In this document: positions 45,412 to 57,949 of the stretch, piece by piece
Numbering within the stretch: position 1 is the stretch's first letter
Layout of the letters: the number at the start of each line of letters is the position of its first letter
From: Rana temporaria
Taxonomy: Eukaryota > Chordata > Amphibia > Anura > Ranidae
Assembly (NCBI RefSeq): GCF_905171775.1
Contig: NC_053489.1
Span: forward strand, 325,634,589-325,698,588
Direction: 5' to 3'
DNA: 64,000 bases
Notes under the pieces: model-generated
The model's input: only the letters and a program-made list of their open reading frames with translations
Told to the model about the DNA's origin: nothing
Databases searched by the model: none
Made by a program: the position numbers and the translations under genes

Positions 45412-45932
45412 AGCGGGGGTTCACCCGTACATAATACTTTTTCCCCTTAGATGGATGCTCGTTTTGTCTAGGGGAATCGGCTAGTTGTTTTAAAATATGA
45501 GCTGTACTTACCGTTTACGAGATGCATCTTCTCTGCCGCTTCCGGGTATGGGCTGCGGGAGCGGGCGTTCCTTCTTGATTGACAGTCTTCCGAGAGGCTT
45601 CCGACGGTCGCATCCATCGCGTCACGATTTTCTGAAAGAAGCCGAACGTCGGTGCGCAGGCGCAGTATAGACCTGCACCGACGTTCGGCTTCTTTCGGCT
45701 ACTAGTGACGCGATGGATGCGACCGTCGGAAGCCTCTTGGAAGACTGTCAATCAAGAAGGAACGCCCGCTCCCGAAGACCCATACCCGGAAGCGACGGAG
45801 AAGATGCATCTCGAAAACGGTAAGTACTGCTCATATTTTAAAACAACTAGCCGATTCCCCTAGACAAAACGAGCAGGAAGCTAAGGGGATTGTTTTAAAA
45901 AAAAATTGTCTTATGGGTGAACTCCCGCTTTA
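45408..45932. mobile_element. TTAA foldback element (525 bp)
   Basis: It runs from TTAAAGCGGGGGTTCACCC to GGGTGAACTCCCGCTTTAA. The arms are complementary (tccgacggtcgcatccatcg with its inverse). Sister of 37911-38407. Confidence 0.87.
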
Positions 45933-46186
45933 ATAACACCGCTTACAAAAACAAAGTTACATTTGTGTGTTCAAAAGGATTTATTGCAGAGAGTGGGTCC
46001 GATACATCAGTCTGCAATACATCAGGACACCCAGCCTGCAGGGGAGACCGCTGTACTCATTTTGGCTAGTTAGAATAGTCAGATATTCCTGAGCTGTCAG
46101 TTTTGTTTCGTTCAACCCACTGAGTTGAATAAAAAAAAAAAACTAGTAGTGTGTAGTAGGCTTAATATATTCAGTAAAACAAAAAA

Positions 46187-46606
46187 AGAAACAGAGCGGC
46201 GCCTTCTAAGCGTAGTAAGTTGATATTTTTAATATATGATAAAATTAAATCACAAGGATGTGTACTCACAAAAGGAGCGTTCCACAATGCATCTAGCATG
46301 TAGGTTCATCTGCTGGGGGTCCCGGGAAAGACGTTTATCACTCGGTGTTCTGTGGACTTGAACTAGCTAATTCCCTTGCCTCGAGTGGCTGCGTCGGTGG
46401 GGGGGCGAACGCCCTCGGAACCTTGGAGAAGGGGAGCTTGTTTCCCGAGTGTGCGGCTGTACGGTCGTCACTTCCGGGTTAGGGTTCAGCAGGGAGGTGC
46501 GCGCGTTCGAGACATGCGTGTCTCTTCTTCAGACATCCTTGTGATTTAATTTTATCATATATTAAAAATATCAACTTACTACGCTTAGAAGGCGCCGCTC
46601 TGTTTC
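46187..46606. repeat. inverted-repeat element with 74-bp perfect arms
   Basis: The arm 46187-46260 is the reverse complement of 46533-46606, apparently without mismatch. Words from these arms include gcggcgccttctaagcgtag and its inverse. The 272-bp spacer contains gtgtctcttcttcagacat, a phrase of a common frog repeat. Confidence 0.88.
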
Positions 46607-46879
46607 TTCTTTGTGTTTCTCCAGATACTTCATCTGACAGCAGGCTGCCACTAAGTGAAAGTTTTATGTTATATATTAATGGACATTAATTATGGACTGA
46701 TGCAACTCCATTAATTGATTATTTCTAGATCACCGGCTGTGACCAGTGTTCCCTTATCCAATAATTATCCCTTAATTGTTCCTTTCCCTACCTACCCCCC
46801 CTTTTTAATAGGTCTGTCAGTACATCCCAGGAGTGCGCTCAATTATCTGTGTTATTTGTGTTTAATATATGTATGTATT

Positions 46880-47690
46880 TTAAGACTTCCCTGAGGGGAA
46901 TTTTGAGACACATGGTAATGACATCAGAGTGTCCGGGAAACCTGCTGTGTAATGGTGATCAGGTTTATTCAGAATTTGTATACATGTCCTTAGTATGCAT
47001 AGGCAAGATAGGAAAGATCTTAGGCCCCGTACACACGAGAGGATCGATCCGCTGAAATTTATCCGCGGATCGGTTTCAGCGGATAGATCCGCTGGTGTGT
47101 ACGATCCAGCGGATATTTATCCGCGGATATATTTCGGGCCGACCGATTTCCAGCGGATAAAAATTTCTTAACATGCTAAGAAATCTATCCGCTGGAATCG
47201 GCTCCAGCGGATCGATCCGGTGGTCTGTACAGACTCACCGGATCGATCCCTCCGAACCCATCCCTCGCATGCGTCGTAATGATTTGACGCATGCATCGCA
47301 CGTCATCGCGATGGGAATTCGGCGCGGATTTCGATCCGATGGTGTGTACACTCCATCGGATCAAAATCCTCAGAGGATTTATCCGCGGAAACGGTCCGGG
47401 GGACCGTATCCACGGATAAATCCTATCGTGTGTACTAGGCATTAGTGTTACAGTATGTTATTGAAGGGTGTCAACATGTTTAGAGCAAATAATAGAAGTT
47501 TATTTTTCTGCTATCATTTAGCCTCTGCAAACACTTGTGCTATAGAAAAACATTGCAGATGCTCGCTTATCTAATGAGAAGTAGAAACAATTCTTCACAG
47601 TGCAGTAAGCCATAGAAAAGCAATATGATCCTAGTTTCCTGTAATCATGACAAATAGCGAGTAGTCTGGCATGTTTTTTTATCCTTCTGA
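46880..47690. repeat. duplicated segment C (copy 1) with MITE insertion
   Basis: 46880-47032 and 47442-47690 match 50897-51093 and 52210-52400 (for example gtaatggtgatcaggtttat, and gtgcagtaagccatag). The MITE 47033-47441 is absent from the partner. Confidence 0.85.
47033..47441. mobile_element. MITE (409 bp), TTA duplication, with ggatc palindromes
   Basis: The ends GGCCCCGTACACACGA and TCGTGTGTACTAGGCA lie between TTA at 47030-47032 and 47442-47444. The interior repeats atccgcggat and ccagcggat words many times in both orientations. The partner segment at about 51031 keeps one uninterrupted cttagtgtta, confirming the insertion. Confidence 0.88.
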
Positions 47691-47818
47691 CTGATCAAAA
47701 TGTTTTTGCTCTGAGTAACGTTTGCTGGTTTTCACTAAATTAATTCTATTGCTTTTAATGCCTTTTCTTTTTTTTTTTAACATATGTTCAAAATATCATT
47801 TTATTCCTGAAGACTACT

Positions 47819-49232
47819 TAACCGCTTCCATACCGAGCCAATTCTACCATTCCTCTCCTACATGTAAAAATCTTAATTTTTTTGCGCGAAAATTACTTTT
47901 TACGAAATAAACACTTTCATGAATTTAAGAAAAACAAAATACTAAAGTTAGTCCAATTTGTTTGTATAATGTGAAAGATGATGTTACTCCGCATTACTAG
48001 ATACCTAACTTGTCACACTTTAAAATTGTGTATACTTGTGGAATGGCGCCAAACTTCAGTACTTAAAGTGTTTGTTACCCTAAAAAAAAAAAAAAAAAAA
48101 AAGGCTGTTATACAGCACAGTGCGTGTGCTGTGTCATTTGGCCCCTTGTATCACCTGAAATACCTGGCTGACCCTACCTGGCTCTGCCCTCCCCCCTGTA
48201 AACTGACTATGGTTTATCATAGCTGCTGAGCCCTGACAACATGGTCAGTTTAAGTGCCTCTGTCATCTGCAACTTGCTCTGTCCTCCCCTCCCTCCCTGC
48301 CTGTCAGCTCTTACCAGTGCCACTCTACTCCCCTCCCCACTGCTATAAAACAATGTGATGTTAATACAATAGCCTATGTTAGATAACAACATGTACCCAG
48401 TGTCTGTGCTTTATTAAAAATATGATGATTTCTACCTTATTTCAGAGCGTCTCCCAGCACTTACGTGACTGGTCGCCGGCCTCCTCTCCTCCCGGCTGAC
48501 GTCAGCGGGAGTTCTCAGCTCCTCTCACTGTAGTTGTCAGACTGGAAGAGAACAGAGCCAAGCTGTCACGTGAGCACCGGGAGATACTATGAAATAAGGT
48601 AGAAATTGGCATATTTTTTATACAGCACAAACACTGGGGCACATGTTATCTAACAGAGAGGATTGTATTAACATCACATAATGATTTTACAACTACTTCT
48701 CCATAAGCTACATTTATTTTATTTTACAGTTTACCAGTTTAAAGTTACAGAGGAGGTCTTGTGCTAGAATTATTGCTCTCACTCTAACCTAACGTGTGGT
48801 TTGAATGTTGTTTACACATGCGGACGCCACCTACGTATGCATGTGAGCACGAGGGGACAGGGTGCTTACATTTTTTTTATTGTATTTTTTATTTAAATTA
48901 TTTTATTTTTACACTCTTCCTTAAAAAATAAATAAATTGGATCACTTTTATTCCTATTACAAGGAATGTAAACATTTCCTTGTAATAGAAATAGTGCATG
49001 ATATGTCCTCTTTACAATGAAATCTGGGGTCTCTAAGTCCCCAGATCTCTTCTCTAGGCTGGAAAGCCTGAGATAGAAAATAAATAAATCTCAGCCATAA
49101 AAACAGCAGTGTTTACATCTGACATCTAACGTCATAATGTCACGCCCGGTCTCTACAGCTGCAGGCATCATTAATATATCTTAATTTCAAGTCCAGGAAG
49201 TCATATGACAGCCTACGGTATGGAAGTGTTTA
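47819..49232. mobile_element. TTAA-flanked element (1,414 bp) with nested element
   Basis: It begins TTAACCGCTTCCATACCG and ends CGGTATGGAAGTGTTTAA, inverted repeats at TTAA. The copy is interrupted at 48063-48742 by another TTAA element. It shares ctacatgtaaaaat and gttacagaggaggtct with 55653-59330 and carries no ORF of note. Confidence 0.8.
48063..48742. mobile_element. nested TTAA-flanked element (680 bp)
   Basis: TTAA at 48063-48066 and 48739-48742 bound a foldback-style unit with long complementary words (aacatgtacccagtgtctgt / acactggggcacatgtt and aatatgatgatttctacct / aggtagaaattggcatatt). Confidence 0.7.
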
Positions 49233-49270
49233 AAACCCCCTGAATGCAGACCCAAATTACAGGGAATTCA

Positions 49271-49786
49271 TTAAAGGGGAGTTCCAGCCATTTGTAAGTT
49301 TATTAAAAGTCAGCAGCAACAAAAAGTGTAGCTGCTGGCTTTTAATAAACAGACACTTACCTGCTCCAGCGCTCCAGCGACGCGCCGGCCGGGGCTCCGC
49401 TCCTCTCCCCCCCTCCCCGGCCGGCGTCTTCATTCTCACTGTGGGCACCCGGCCGTGACAGCTTTCGGCTTCACGGCCGGGCACCCACTGCGCATGCGCG
49501 ATCGGCACTGCGCATGCGCGAGCGGCGCGACCCGGCGCCACGCCGTGTAATTGGCAAGGAGATCGCCTAGGACCTGTGACGTGTCCTAGGCGATCGCCTA
49601 CAGCAGCCCCTTCCTAAAGGCGATTAAGCTTAGTCGCCTACAGGAAGGAGGAAGTGGGACAGGAAGTCCCACTCTTGCTGAAGCCCCCACTCCCCCCCCA
49701 AAAAAATTACATGCCAAATGTGGCATGTAAGGGGGAGAGGAGTGGGTTAAGAGGAAGTTCCAAATTTGGGTGGAACTCCTCTTTAA
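49271..49786. mobile_element. TTAA-flanked element (516 bp), ctgctgacttttaat type
   Basis: It runs from TTAAAGGGGAGTTCCAGCC to GGGTGGAACTCCTCTTTAA. It has the same internal order as 25274-25722, with a larger GC-rich core. Confidence 0.8.
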
Positions 49787-49796
49787 ATACATTACA

Positions 49797-50020
49797 GGGG
49801 AGTCACCAGGTCAGGGCACAGGGGGGTCACATTGTCAGGGCACAGGGGAGTGATCAGGTCAGGACACAGGGGGGTCACCAGGTCAAGGAACAGGGGAGTC
49901 ACCAGGTTAGGACACAGGGGGGTCACCAGGTCAGGGCACAGGGGGGTCACCAGGTCAGGGCACAGGGGGTCACTAGGCCAGGGCACAGAGGAGTCACCAG
50001 ATCAGGGCACAGGGGGTCTG
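49797..50020. repeat. 24-bp minisatellite, about 9 copies
   Basis: The unit is like ggggggtcaccaggtcaggg with caca. Copies vary slightly. Confidence 0.92.
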
Positions 50021-50896
50021 TTATACTATTTTCTTCACATGCAGAGCTTCTCAGGAAAGCTGCTGGTACGTGTATCTCTTTTGGCACGCTAATTCCTGAC
50101 AGCTCTCCTCTTATCCATCTCAGGTGATGTCACAAACAACTGCCTGGGATGGACATAAGAAGATAGCCGGCAGGTATATACTGTACACAGTTCACCTTGC
50201 TACAACATTCCACACCGGCTGAAATCAATAGATGCTAATGAGGGAGGGAGGTACGCTGCACGCTTTCCTCTTGTCCAATTCCACCCTCTGCAGTGATGTC
50301 AAAGCCGCCGGAACTACCCGGGAAGCATTGGCTATCAATGCACCCTGACAGTACTCACTGTCAGTGCCCATTGAATTCACCATTGGGTTATACATCCTCC
50401 ACAAGGGTGAATTGTGGTGGAACCCCTGGGGACTTGTAGAACCCTGGTTGAGAAACACTGCCCTAACATCCCTGCATCTAACAAGGGGATATTTTGTCCT
50501 GATATATGAGGAAATCAGAACCTATCCTGATACATTTTACAATTTTACCAGAATGTCCACCTTTGGCAGCTTACTAATTATTGTTTGACCACATCTGCAA
50601 AGACTGAATATCAACATGAGAAGGAATACCAACATTTCAGAAAGAGAAGGGGAACAGTATCATTTTCTGTTGCTAAATGTATTGCAGCTAAACACAGATC
50701 ACTTCAGATAGGCGTCCCTGGACACATCACGTTTCTTCTTTTCCTAATTGCAGCTAAACTGTCTGCAACTCAACATTGGTAATTGTTATGTATGCATAAC
50801 ACAAGTACTGCATTGTGTGAGTCTAGTTGCTCTTAGAAAAGTCTTCTAAACACAGATAAATTCTGAAATGTAGACACCCATGCAAATGTAGCTTAA
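50021..50896. other. noncoding DNA
   Basis: Nothing recognised. The short ORFs have no domain. Confidence 0.45.
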
Positions 50897-52400
50897 GACT
50901 TCCTTGTAGAGAGTAATAAGACACTGGTAATATCATCAGTGTCAGAGAAAACTGCTGTGTAATGGTGATCAGGTTTATTCTGAATTTGCATACATGTCCT
51001 TAGAATGCATTGGCAAGATACGAAAGATCTTAGTGTTATGCTATAATTAAGTTGTCAACATGTCTGTTGCTGTGCTGTTAAAGATCAAATAATTGTAGCG
51101 CTCACCCCCGCAGGAGCCGCTGGTTAGATTTGGGATGGCGTGTTACCTCTGTGAGCGTCTAGGGGTAATGATGGTGATGAGAGCAATGACGGAATGTCCA
51201 AGCAGCAGGTGTCTTTTTGGTAGCTTTATTTCACCCAACACGGCAAAACAGTAAACTTGAGGTAGATAGGAGAAGATGGGTGAAAAGGAGAATTGCAGAT
51301 TCAGGCTTGAACAATAGAGAAGCAGTCCTGCTTCCAGTGGCACTTTTACTTTCGTCGCCCCTCCAGCCGAGGGGGTATAGTGTACCTGGACAGGCCTCTC
51401 ACACCGACCTGGCAGCCAGTGTATCACTCGGAGCACTGGGAAGAAGAACAAGTCTCTGCCACAGACCTGGTGCAAATGAATATTGGGGAAGAACCACTGC
51501 CACAGGCTCTTCCCCCGAACGTAGAATTATGAAGTGAATCTTCCTCAGTGAAATTAGTGCCTGAATCTCCCTCAGGTAGTTTTCCTCAACTGGTCACCGA
51601 CTGACAGGTTGCCGACAGACAAACTTTCAACATCCGGTCACCTTGATCCCCGGTGGATTGTCCAGGCCCTGTTGGATTGCCTGCCTCCGGGCTCTCCTCA
51701 GACTGACTCCCCACCAAACAGCACAACTCGCTTGGGATCTTCTCTCAAAGTTTGGGAACCCAGTAGATCAGTGCGGTCCCGCCATAGCTTCAGTTGCACC
51801 AGGCCAGCATGGTCCCGGAACTAAGAACACAGCGTAGCACGTGCGCCCCGGCCTGGAAGGCCATATCACCGGGGCCCGTGATGTGCGCACACCCTAAAAG
51901 TGGGTGCCGCATCCAGAACAAACACCAGAAGACCCCACAAAATGGCGTCCGCTCAAGAAGTACCCTCCCCCAGCATGCCCCGTGAGGGAAAACCCCTCCC
52001 GATTGGCTGCTGGCAAGAGGCGCTCCTGACTGAATTCCACTGCTGCCACCTGTCGCCCCGAGGTGGAAAGGCACCTTTGGAACTGACAGTACAGCCCAGC
52101 CTGAGCAGAGGCCTAATTTACACAAATTAACCGGATGAGAGCCAATTAACTCTCTCATCCCCCTTTAAATTTAAGATAGCACCTGGACTGAAAGTACACA
52201 GGCGCTACATAATATTTGTTTTTTTTTTCTGCATTTCTTTATCCTCAGTTATCAACAACAGTTGTGCTATGGCAGAACAACATTGCAGATGCTGGATAAT
52301 CAAATAAAAAGGAGAAACAATTATTCATAGTGCAGTAAGCCATAGCAAGCAATCTGGTTCTAGTTTTATTATAATCATGACAAATTCTGATTTATTTTCT
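50897..52400. repeat. duplicated segment C (copy 2) with solo LTR insertion
   Basis: Matches 46880-47690 outside the inserted LTR at 51094-52209. See that entry. Confidence 0.83.
51094..52209 (-). mobile_element. solo LTR-like element (1,116 bp), TAAT duplication
   Basis: It begins TGTAGCGCTCACCCCCG and ends GGCGCTACA. TAAT lies at 51090-51093 and 52210-52213. The paralogous empty site at about 47485-47500 reads gcaaataatagaag, supporting insertion. On the minus strand the complement of gctttatttcac (about 51219) supplies AATAAA. Same family as 31730-33370. Confidence 0.82.
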
Positions 52401-53974
52401 TTTGGCTGATTTGATAAAAATGAACCTCGAAACATTTTATATTATATACACATTATATGTTTTCTGAAAGCAGACACCCTGGAGAATAAAATTAGGTAGT
52501 TCCAATTTTTTATATCGCATGATTTTAGGGAACACAAATGCAAATCATTGACAAAGACTGAATAAGTTGAAAACAACTCAATCAAAGAAAAAGCGGATTT
52601 TATGGGCACAACATTAGACAGTGTATTTAAAAAAAATAATAATAATCATATAAATCTTTATTACAAGTATGCTAGTTAAAATGACATAAAACAGACCAAA
52701 ACACCTAACTGACTTACAGGCTCAAAAAGTACCCAATACATTAGGCATGGAAATATGTAGAGTCCATACGTTTTTTTTTATGTGCTCTTGTCGACGCATT
52801 TCGAAAATCGCTTCTTCAGGACATTTATTGGGTAGGTACTGATGAGCCAAACGGACAGGTGTAGGGGACACCACAAAGGGGGTAGATTCAAGACTAGATA
52901 GATTCCTGACCATCAACTATCAAACAATAACAAGTGATTGCTCTGACACTTGATTGGGAAAAGGAGTTCCACCGCTGCTGTAACCGCAATTAATGGCAGT
53001 TCTCAAATTCAAGAATCAAGTGGATTTAAGTGAATGGGTTGCAGTAGATATGAGAAGAGGACTAAACATCGGGACATCACCATCAATGTCAATAATGATT
53101 CATATTATCAACCCCCTAAGGGGGGATAAAAGACCCAGATGTCAGCTGGATGTGTCCACCCAGGTGTGCCTCCAGTTTTCAGCTAAGTATGCTGGCTGGA
53201 GCCTGTGGTATGTGTATCCAACACTTCTTTTTGTTGGGTGGGGGGCTGGAAAGGTATAGCCACAATCAGACCACTTCCCAGATGAAATGTGGGAGTCTGA
53301 TATCGAAGAAAAACGGGTATTGAGCAAGGGTATCCTAGCTAGTTCAGCCTTTCATTATAATCATTGGAAACAGTGCAGCGCTATAAAAAAACACATGTAA
53401 CACAACAGTGCAGTGCTATAAAAATCACATTAGTGCTTCTTACAGATGATAAACAGTATATATGATACAAAAAAAGTAAAAGTACATGTAAAAACATATA
53501 AGTGCATACATATTATAAATCAAAAAGTCCCAATGAAGAGACAGAAATTAGGTTAAGCAATCTTCTCTATACGTGACAGGAAGAAAGCAGATATGAATCC
53601 TAACAGCCTCAACGCTTCTCAGCAGTAGGACCGCAAACCACCACAGTGTGTGAAAAGGTGGGGGCTTACCAGAATCAAATGACCCTCAATGAAAATAGGT
53701 CAAATGACACTTGGTTTGTATTCCACAGAATCTCAAACTTCCTTCAAGCGCCTTGCCAGACAGATACACCGCAATGTGTCCCACAGATAAATTAGCCAAA
53801 AGGCTCAGTAGTCAGTATAGAGATGGTATTATAAAAGAAGGAAAAAACACTCTCCATAGTGTAAACCAGTAGGGTAGACAATGTTTAATAAGGTAAATGC
53901 ACTTACAATGGGTAGGCAACTTTACAGGAAGTCGCCCCAGTGTGAACCTGTTCTAATGCAAACACCTCCCTCCC
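52401..53974. other. noncoding DNA with frog repeat fragments
   Basis: About 52785-52825 (gacgcatttcgaaaatcgct, then tcttcaggaca) and 53365-53430 (cagtgcagcgctataaaa twice) are wording of dispersed amphibian repeats. No gene supported. Confidence 0.5.
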
Positions 53975-55390
53975 ACAGGGGAACTCCACGCCAAATTTTA
54001 AATAAAAAAACGGCACGGGTTCCCCTCCAGGAGCATACCAGGCCCTTAGGTCTGGTATGGATTTCAAGGGGAACCCCCTACGCTGAAAAAACTGCGCGGG
54101 GGTCCCCCCAAAATCCATACCAGACCCTTATCCGAGCACGTAGCCCGGCCGGTCAGAAATGGGGGTGGGGACATGCGAGCGCTCCCCCCCCTCCTGAACC
54201 GTAACAGGCGGCATGCCCTCAACATGGGGGGGTGAGTGCTTTGGGGCAGGGCCCCAAACCCCTGCGGCCCCCCCACCCCAAAGCACCTTGTCCCCATGTT
54301 GATGGGGACAAGGGCCTCTTCCCGACAACCCTAACCATTGGTTGTCAGGGTCTGCGGGCGGGGGGCTTATCGGAAGCTGGGAGCCCCCTTTAATAAGGGA
54401 TCCCCCAGATCCCAGCCCCCACCCTATGTGAATGAGTATGGGGTACTTCGTACCCCTACCCATTCACCTGGGGGGTAAAAAGTGTCAAGAATAAAAAAAA
54501 AAGACAGGTTTTTAATGTAATTTATTAGGCAGCTCCGGGGGTCTTCTTCCGACTTCAGGGGTCTTCCGACTGCTGCTCTCTCCGGTTCTTTCTCCCTTCT
54601 GATGGGCACCTCCGCTATGTTATTCCAGCTCTTTTACTAGCGGGGGCCCGGTCTTCTCCCTTCTTCCGACTTTGGGGGGTCTTCTTCCGACTTTGGGGGG
54701 TCTTCTTCCAACTTCTCCGCTCTATTCTCCCGCTCTCCGGTTCTTTCTCCCTTCTGCCGGGCACCTCTGCTGTCTTCTTCCAGCTCTTTTACCAGTGGGG
54801 GCCCGGTCTTCTGCATCGCCTTCTTCCCTCTTCTCTTCTGCCTAATAAATTACTTTAAAAACCTGTCTAGTGTGTTTTTATTCTTGACACTTTTTACCCC
54901 CCAGGTGAATGGGTAGGGGTACGATGTACCCCATAACTCATTCACATTGGGTGGGGGGCCGTAATCTGGGGGCCCCCTTATTAAAGGGGGCTCCCAGATT
55001 CCGATAAGCCTCCCGCCCGCAGACCCCGAGGGTTGTCGGGAATAGGCCCTTGTCCCCATCAACATGGGGACAAGGTGCTTTGGGGTGGGGGGGCCACAGG
55101 TTGCCCCCTGCCCTAAAGCACCCACCCCCCCATCTTGAGGGCATGCCGCCTGGTAGGGTTCAGGAGGGGGGGAGTGCTCGCTCGTCCCCACCCCCTTTCC
55201 TGACCGGCCGGGCTGCGTGCTCGGATAAGGGGCTGGTATGGATTTGGGGGGGACCCCCACGCTGTTTTTTCAGCGTAGGGGGGTTCCCCTTGAAATCCAT
55301 ACCAGACCTAAGGGCCTGGTATGCTCTTGGAGGGGGAACCCATGTCGGTTTTTTATTTAAAATTTGGCATGAAGTTCCCCCTCCTGAAGG
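53975..55390. repeat. 1.4-kb inverted-repeat (foldback) element
   Basis: The left arm 53975-54535 pairs with the right arm 54840-55390 as reverse complements with moderate divergence (for example ggtctggtatggatttcaag against cttgaaatccataccagacc). The 305-bp spacer has direct repeats of cttcttccgactttgggggg. The many mirrored ORFs on both strands come from the symmetry. Confidence 0.88.
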
Positions 55391-56449
55391 CAACTTCAAG
55401 TCGTGTTGTAAGTCGCCTCAAGTCGCGCTGTGATTCATACTCAAGTCGTGTCCAAGTTGCCTCCCAAAGTCGCGTTGCCCCTGTGTGAATGAGCACTAAA
55501 GCGTAACTCCACTTTTGTTGACCAAAAAAATTCCCCTCTGGGTGATCTGGGTACATTGCATGGATTATAACAAACGTTGTTGCAGATTTCTACCTTTTGT
55601 TATTCTAAATAAATCAATGTGTGTTTCTATGTGCCCATGTGGGAAGGTGAATTTAACCACTTGACCACTGGGCACTTAAACCCCCTTCCTAACCAGATCA
55701 ATTTTCAGCTTTCGGTGCTCTCACAATTTGAATGACAATTACATTGTACCCATATGAAATTTTTGTCCTTTTTTTCACACAAATAGAGCTTTCTTTTGGT
55801 GGTATTTAATCACCGTTGGGTTTTTTATTTTTTGTGCTATAAAAGAAAAAAGACTGAAAATTCTGTAAAAAAAAAGAATTTTTCTCATTTCTGTTATAAA
55901 ACTTTATGTAATTTTTGTTCATACATATTGTCCAAAATTTATACTGCTACATATCTTTGATAAAAATAACCCAAATTTGTGTATATTATTTGGTCTTTGT
56001 GAAAGTTATAGAGTCCACAAGCTATGGTGCCAATATCTGAAAATTTAATCAAACCTGAAGTACTGATGGCCTGTCTCATTTCTTGAGACCCTAACATGCC
56101 AGAAAAGTACAAAATACCCCCCAAATGACCCCTTTTTGGAAAGAAGAAATTCCAAGGTATTTAGAAAGAGGCATGGTGAGTGTTTTGAAGTTGTCATTTT
56201 TTTCCCACAATTCTTTGCAAAATCAAGTTTTTTTTTTTCTTTTTCACAAAATTGTCATATTAGCAGGTTATTTCTCACACACAGCATATGCATACCACAA
56301 ATTACACCCCAAAACACATTCTGATATTCCTCCCGAGTATGGCGATACCACATGTGTGAGCATTGGCGTGCGCACGGGGTGTGCCTGGGCACACCCTAAT
56401 CACCCTGTGCTGTCTCCAGAGATCTCCCCAGAAATGCTACATCCATGAG

Positions 56450-57000
56450 AGTGTGTGGCCTCCGCTGCCTGTGAAACAGTTTCACAGGCAGCAGATCGTG
56501 AGAATTGCCAGAGCTTTTCAGCGTATGAAGCTGTCAGATAATGACATTACAAGCAGGGAAAGTCACCAGCTGTCAAAATGATGTCGGGCGTGGGCGGGAC
56601 TAAACAGCCATCAAACACCAGCCAATGGGATGGGTCTGGGCGGGCCGCTACATTTATGTGGCTCCGCCCACTCTGTGAAGCAGCTCAATCATTGGCTGGT
56701 GTTGATGGCGCTTGGTCCCGCCCACCCCCGACATTGCGGCTGAGTTGTAAGTCATCACAACTCAACCGCGATGTCAGGGATGGGCGGGACCAAGCGCCAT
56801 CAACACAAGCCAATGATTCGCTGCTTCAGAGAGGGGGCGGAGCCAGAGAAATGTAGCAACCCGCCCAGACCCATCCCATTGGCTGGTGTTTAATAACTGT
56901 TCAATCCCGCCCATCCTCTACATCACCGCTGACTTAACAGCTGGTGTCTCTTCCTGCATGTAGTGTCATTATCTGACAGCTTCTTACACTGAACAGCTCT
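56450..57000. repeat. multi-copy palindromic block within the hAT-like element
   Basis: The words gggcgggactaaacagccat, gggcgggaccaagcgccatc and their inverses recur, as do caatcattggctggtgtt and accagccaatgggatggg. Four alternating inverted copies are visible. Confidence 0.75.
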
Positions 57001-57039
57001 AGCAATTTTCACAATATCCTGAATGTGAAACTCCCCCTC

Positions 57040-57745
57040 TCCCCTATCTGTGCCAACCAATGCTGCCTATCCGTGCCAACCAATGCTGCCTATCCGTGCC
57101 AACCCATGCTGCCTATCCGTGCCAGTGCTGCTTATCAATGCCAACCAGTTCTGCCTATCAGTGCCAACCAGTGCTGTCTATCAGTGCCAACCAGTGCTGT
57201 CTATCAGTGCCAACCAGTGCTGTCTATCAGTACCAACCAGTGCTGCATATCAGTACCAACCAATGCTACCTATCAATGCCAGTGCTGCTTTTCAGTGCCA
57301 ACCAATGCAGCCTATCACTGCCACTCTGCCAGTGCTGCTTATCAGTGCCAACCAGTGCTGCCTATCAGTGCCAATCAATGCTGCCTATCAGTGCCAACCA
57401 AAGCTGTAAATCAGTGCCAACCAATGCTGTCAGTGCCAGCCAATGCTGTCAATCAGAGCCCATCAGTGCTGCCAATCAGAGCCCATCAGTGCTGCATATG
57501 AGTGCCCATCAGTGCTGCATATGAGTGCCCATCAGTGATGCCAGTCAGTGCCCAGTGATGCCAGTCAGTGTCCATAAGTGCAACCAATCAGAGCCCATCA
57601 GTGATGCATATCAGTGCCCATCAGTGCCGCCTATCAGTGCCAATCAGTGCTGCCTATCAGTGCCACATATCAGTGCACATCAGTGCTACCAATTAGTGTC
57701 CATCAACGCTGCCAATCAGTGCCTACCAGTGCTGCCTTAGCAGGG
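57040..57745. repeat. 23-bp minisatellite, about 30 units
   Basis: The unit is like tgccaaccagtgctgtctat with cag, with shortened and diverged copies toward the right. The Ser/Ala/Tyr/Gln-rich ORFs in three frames are artefacts of the repeat. Confidence 0.93.
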
Positions 57746-57949
57746 ATGGTGGAAACCCCTCTACAGATAATTGCAATACAAATTACCTTCAAGTGCAAAA
57801 ACTTTTTAGTTGGGAGCTTCACACCATTATAGCACTTTGAAATTTAAGTTTTTTAGATTGTTACACTTAATTATATATGTTTTTGTCACGCTTATAATGT
57901 GAATTATTGCTTTTGAAGTTAATTTTCGACCACCCTGCTAAGTCCATGT

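Noticed and set aside
49792..50127. ORFs rich in GHRGVTRSG or LCPDLVTP
   Set aside because: Translation of the 24-bp minisatellite on either strand.
57025..57740. 158-residue Cys/Ser/Gln-rich ORF and its frame sisters
   Set aside because: The 23-bp minisatellite is open in all three frames. No independent coding evidence.
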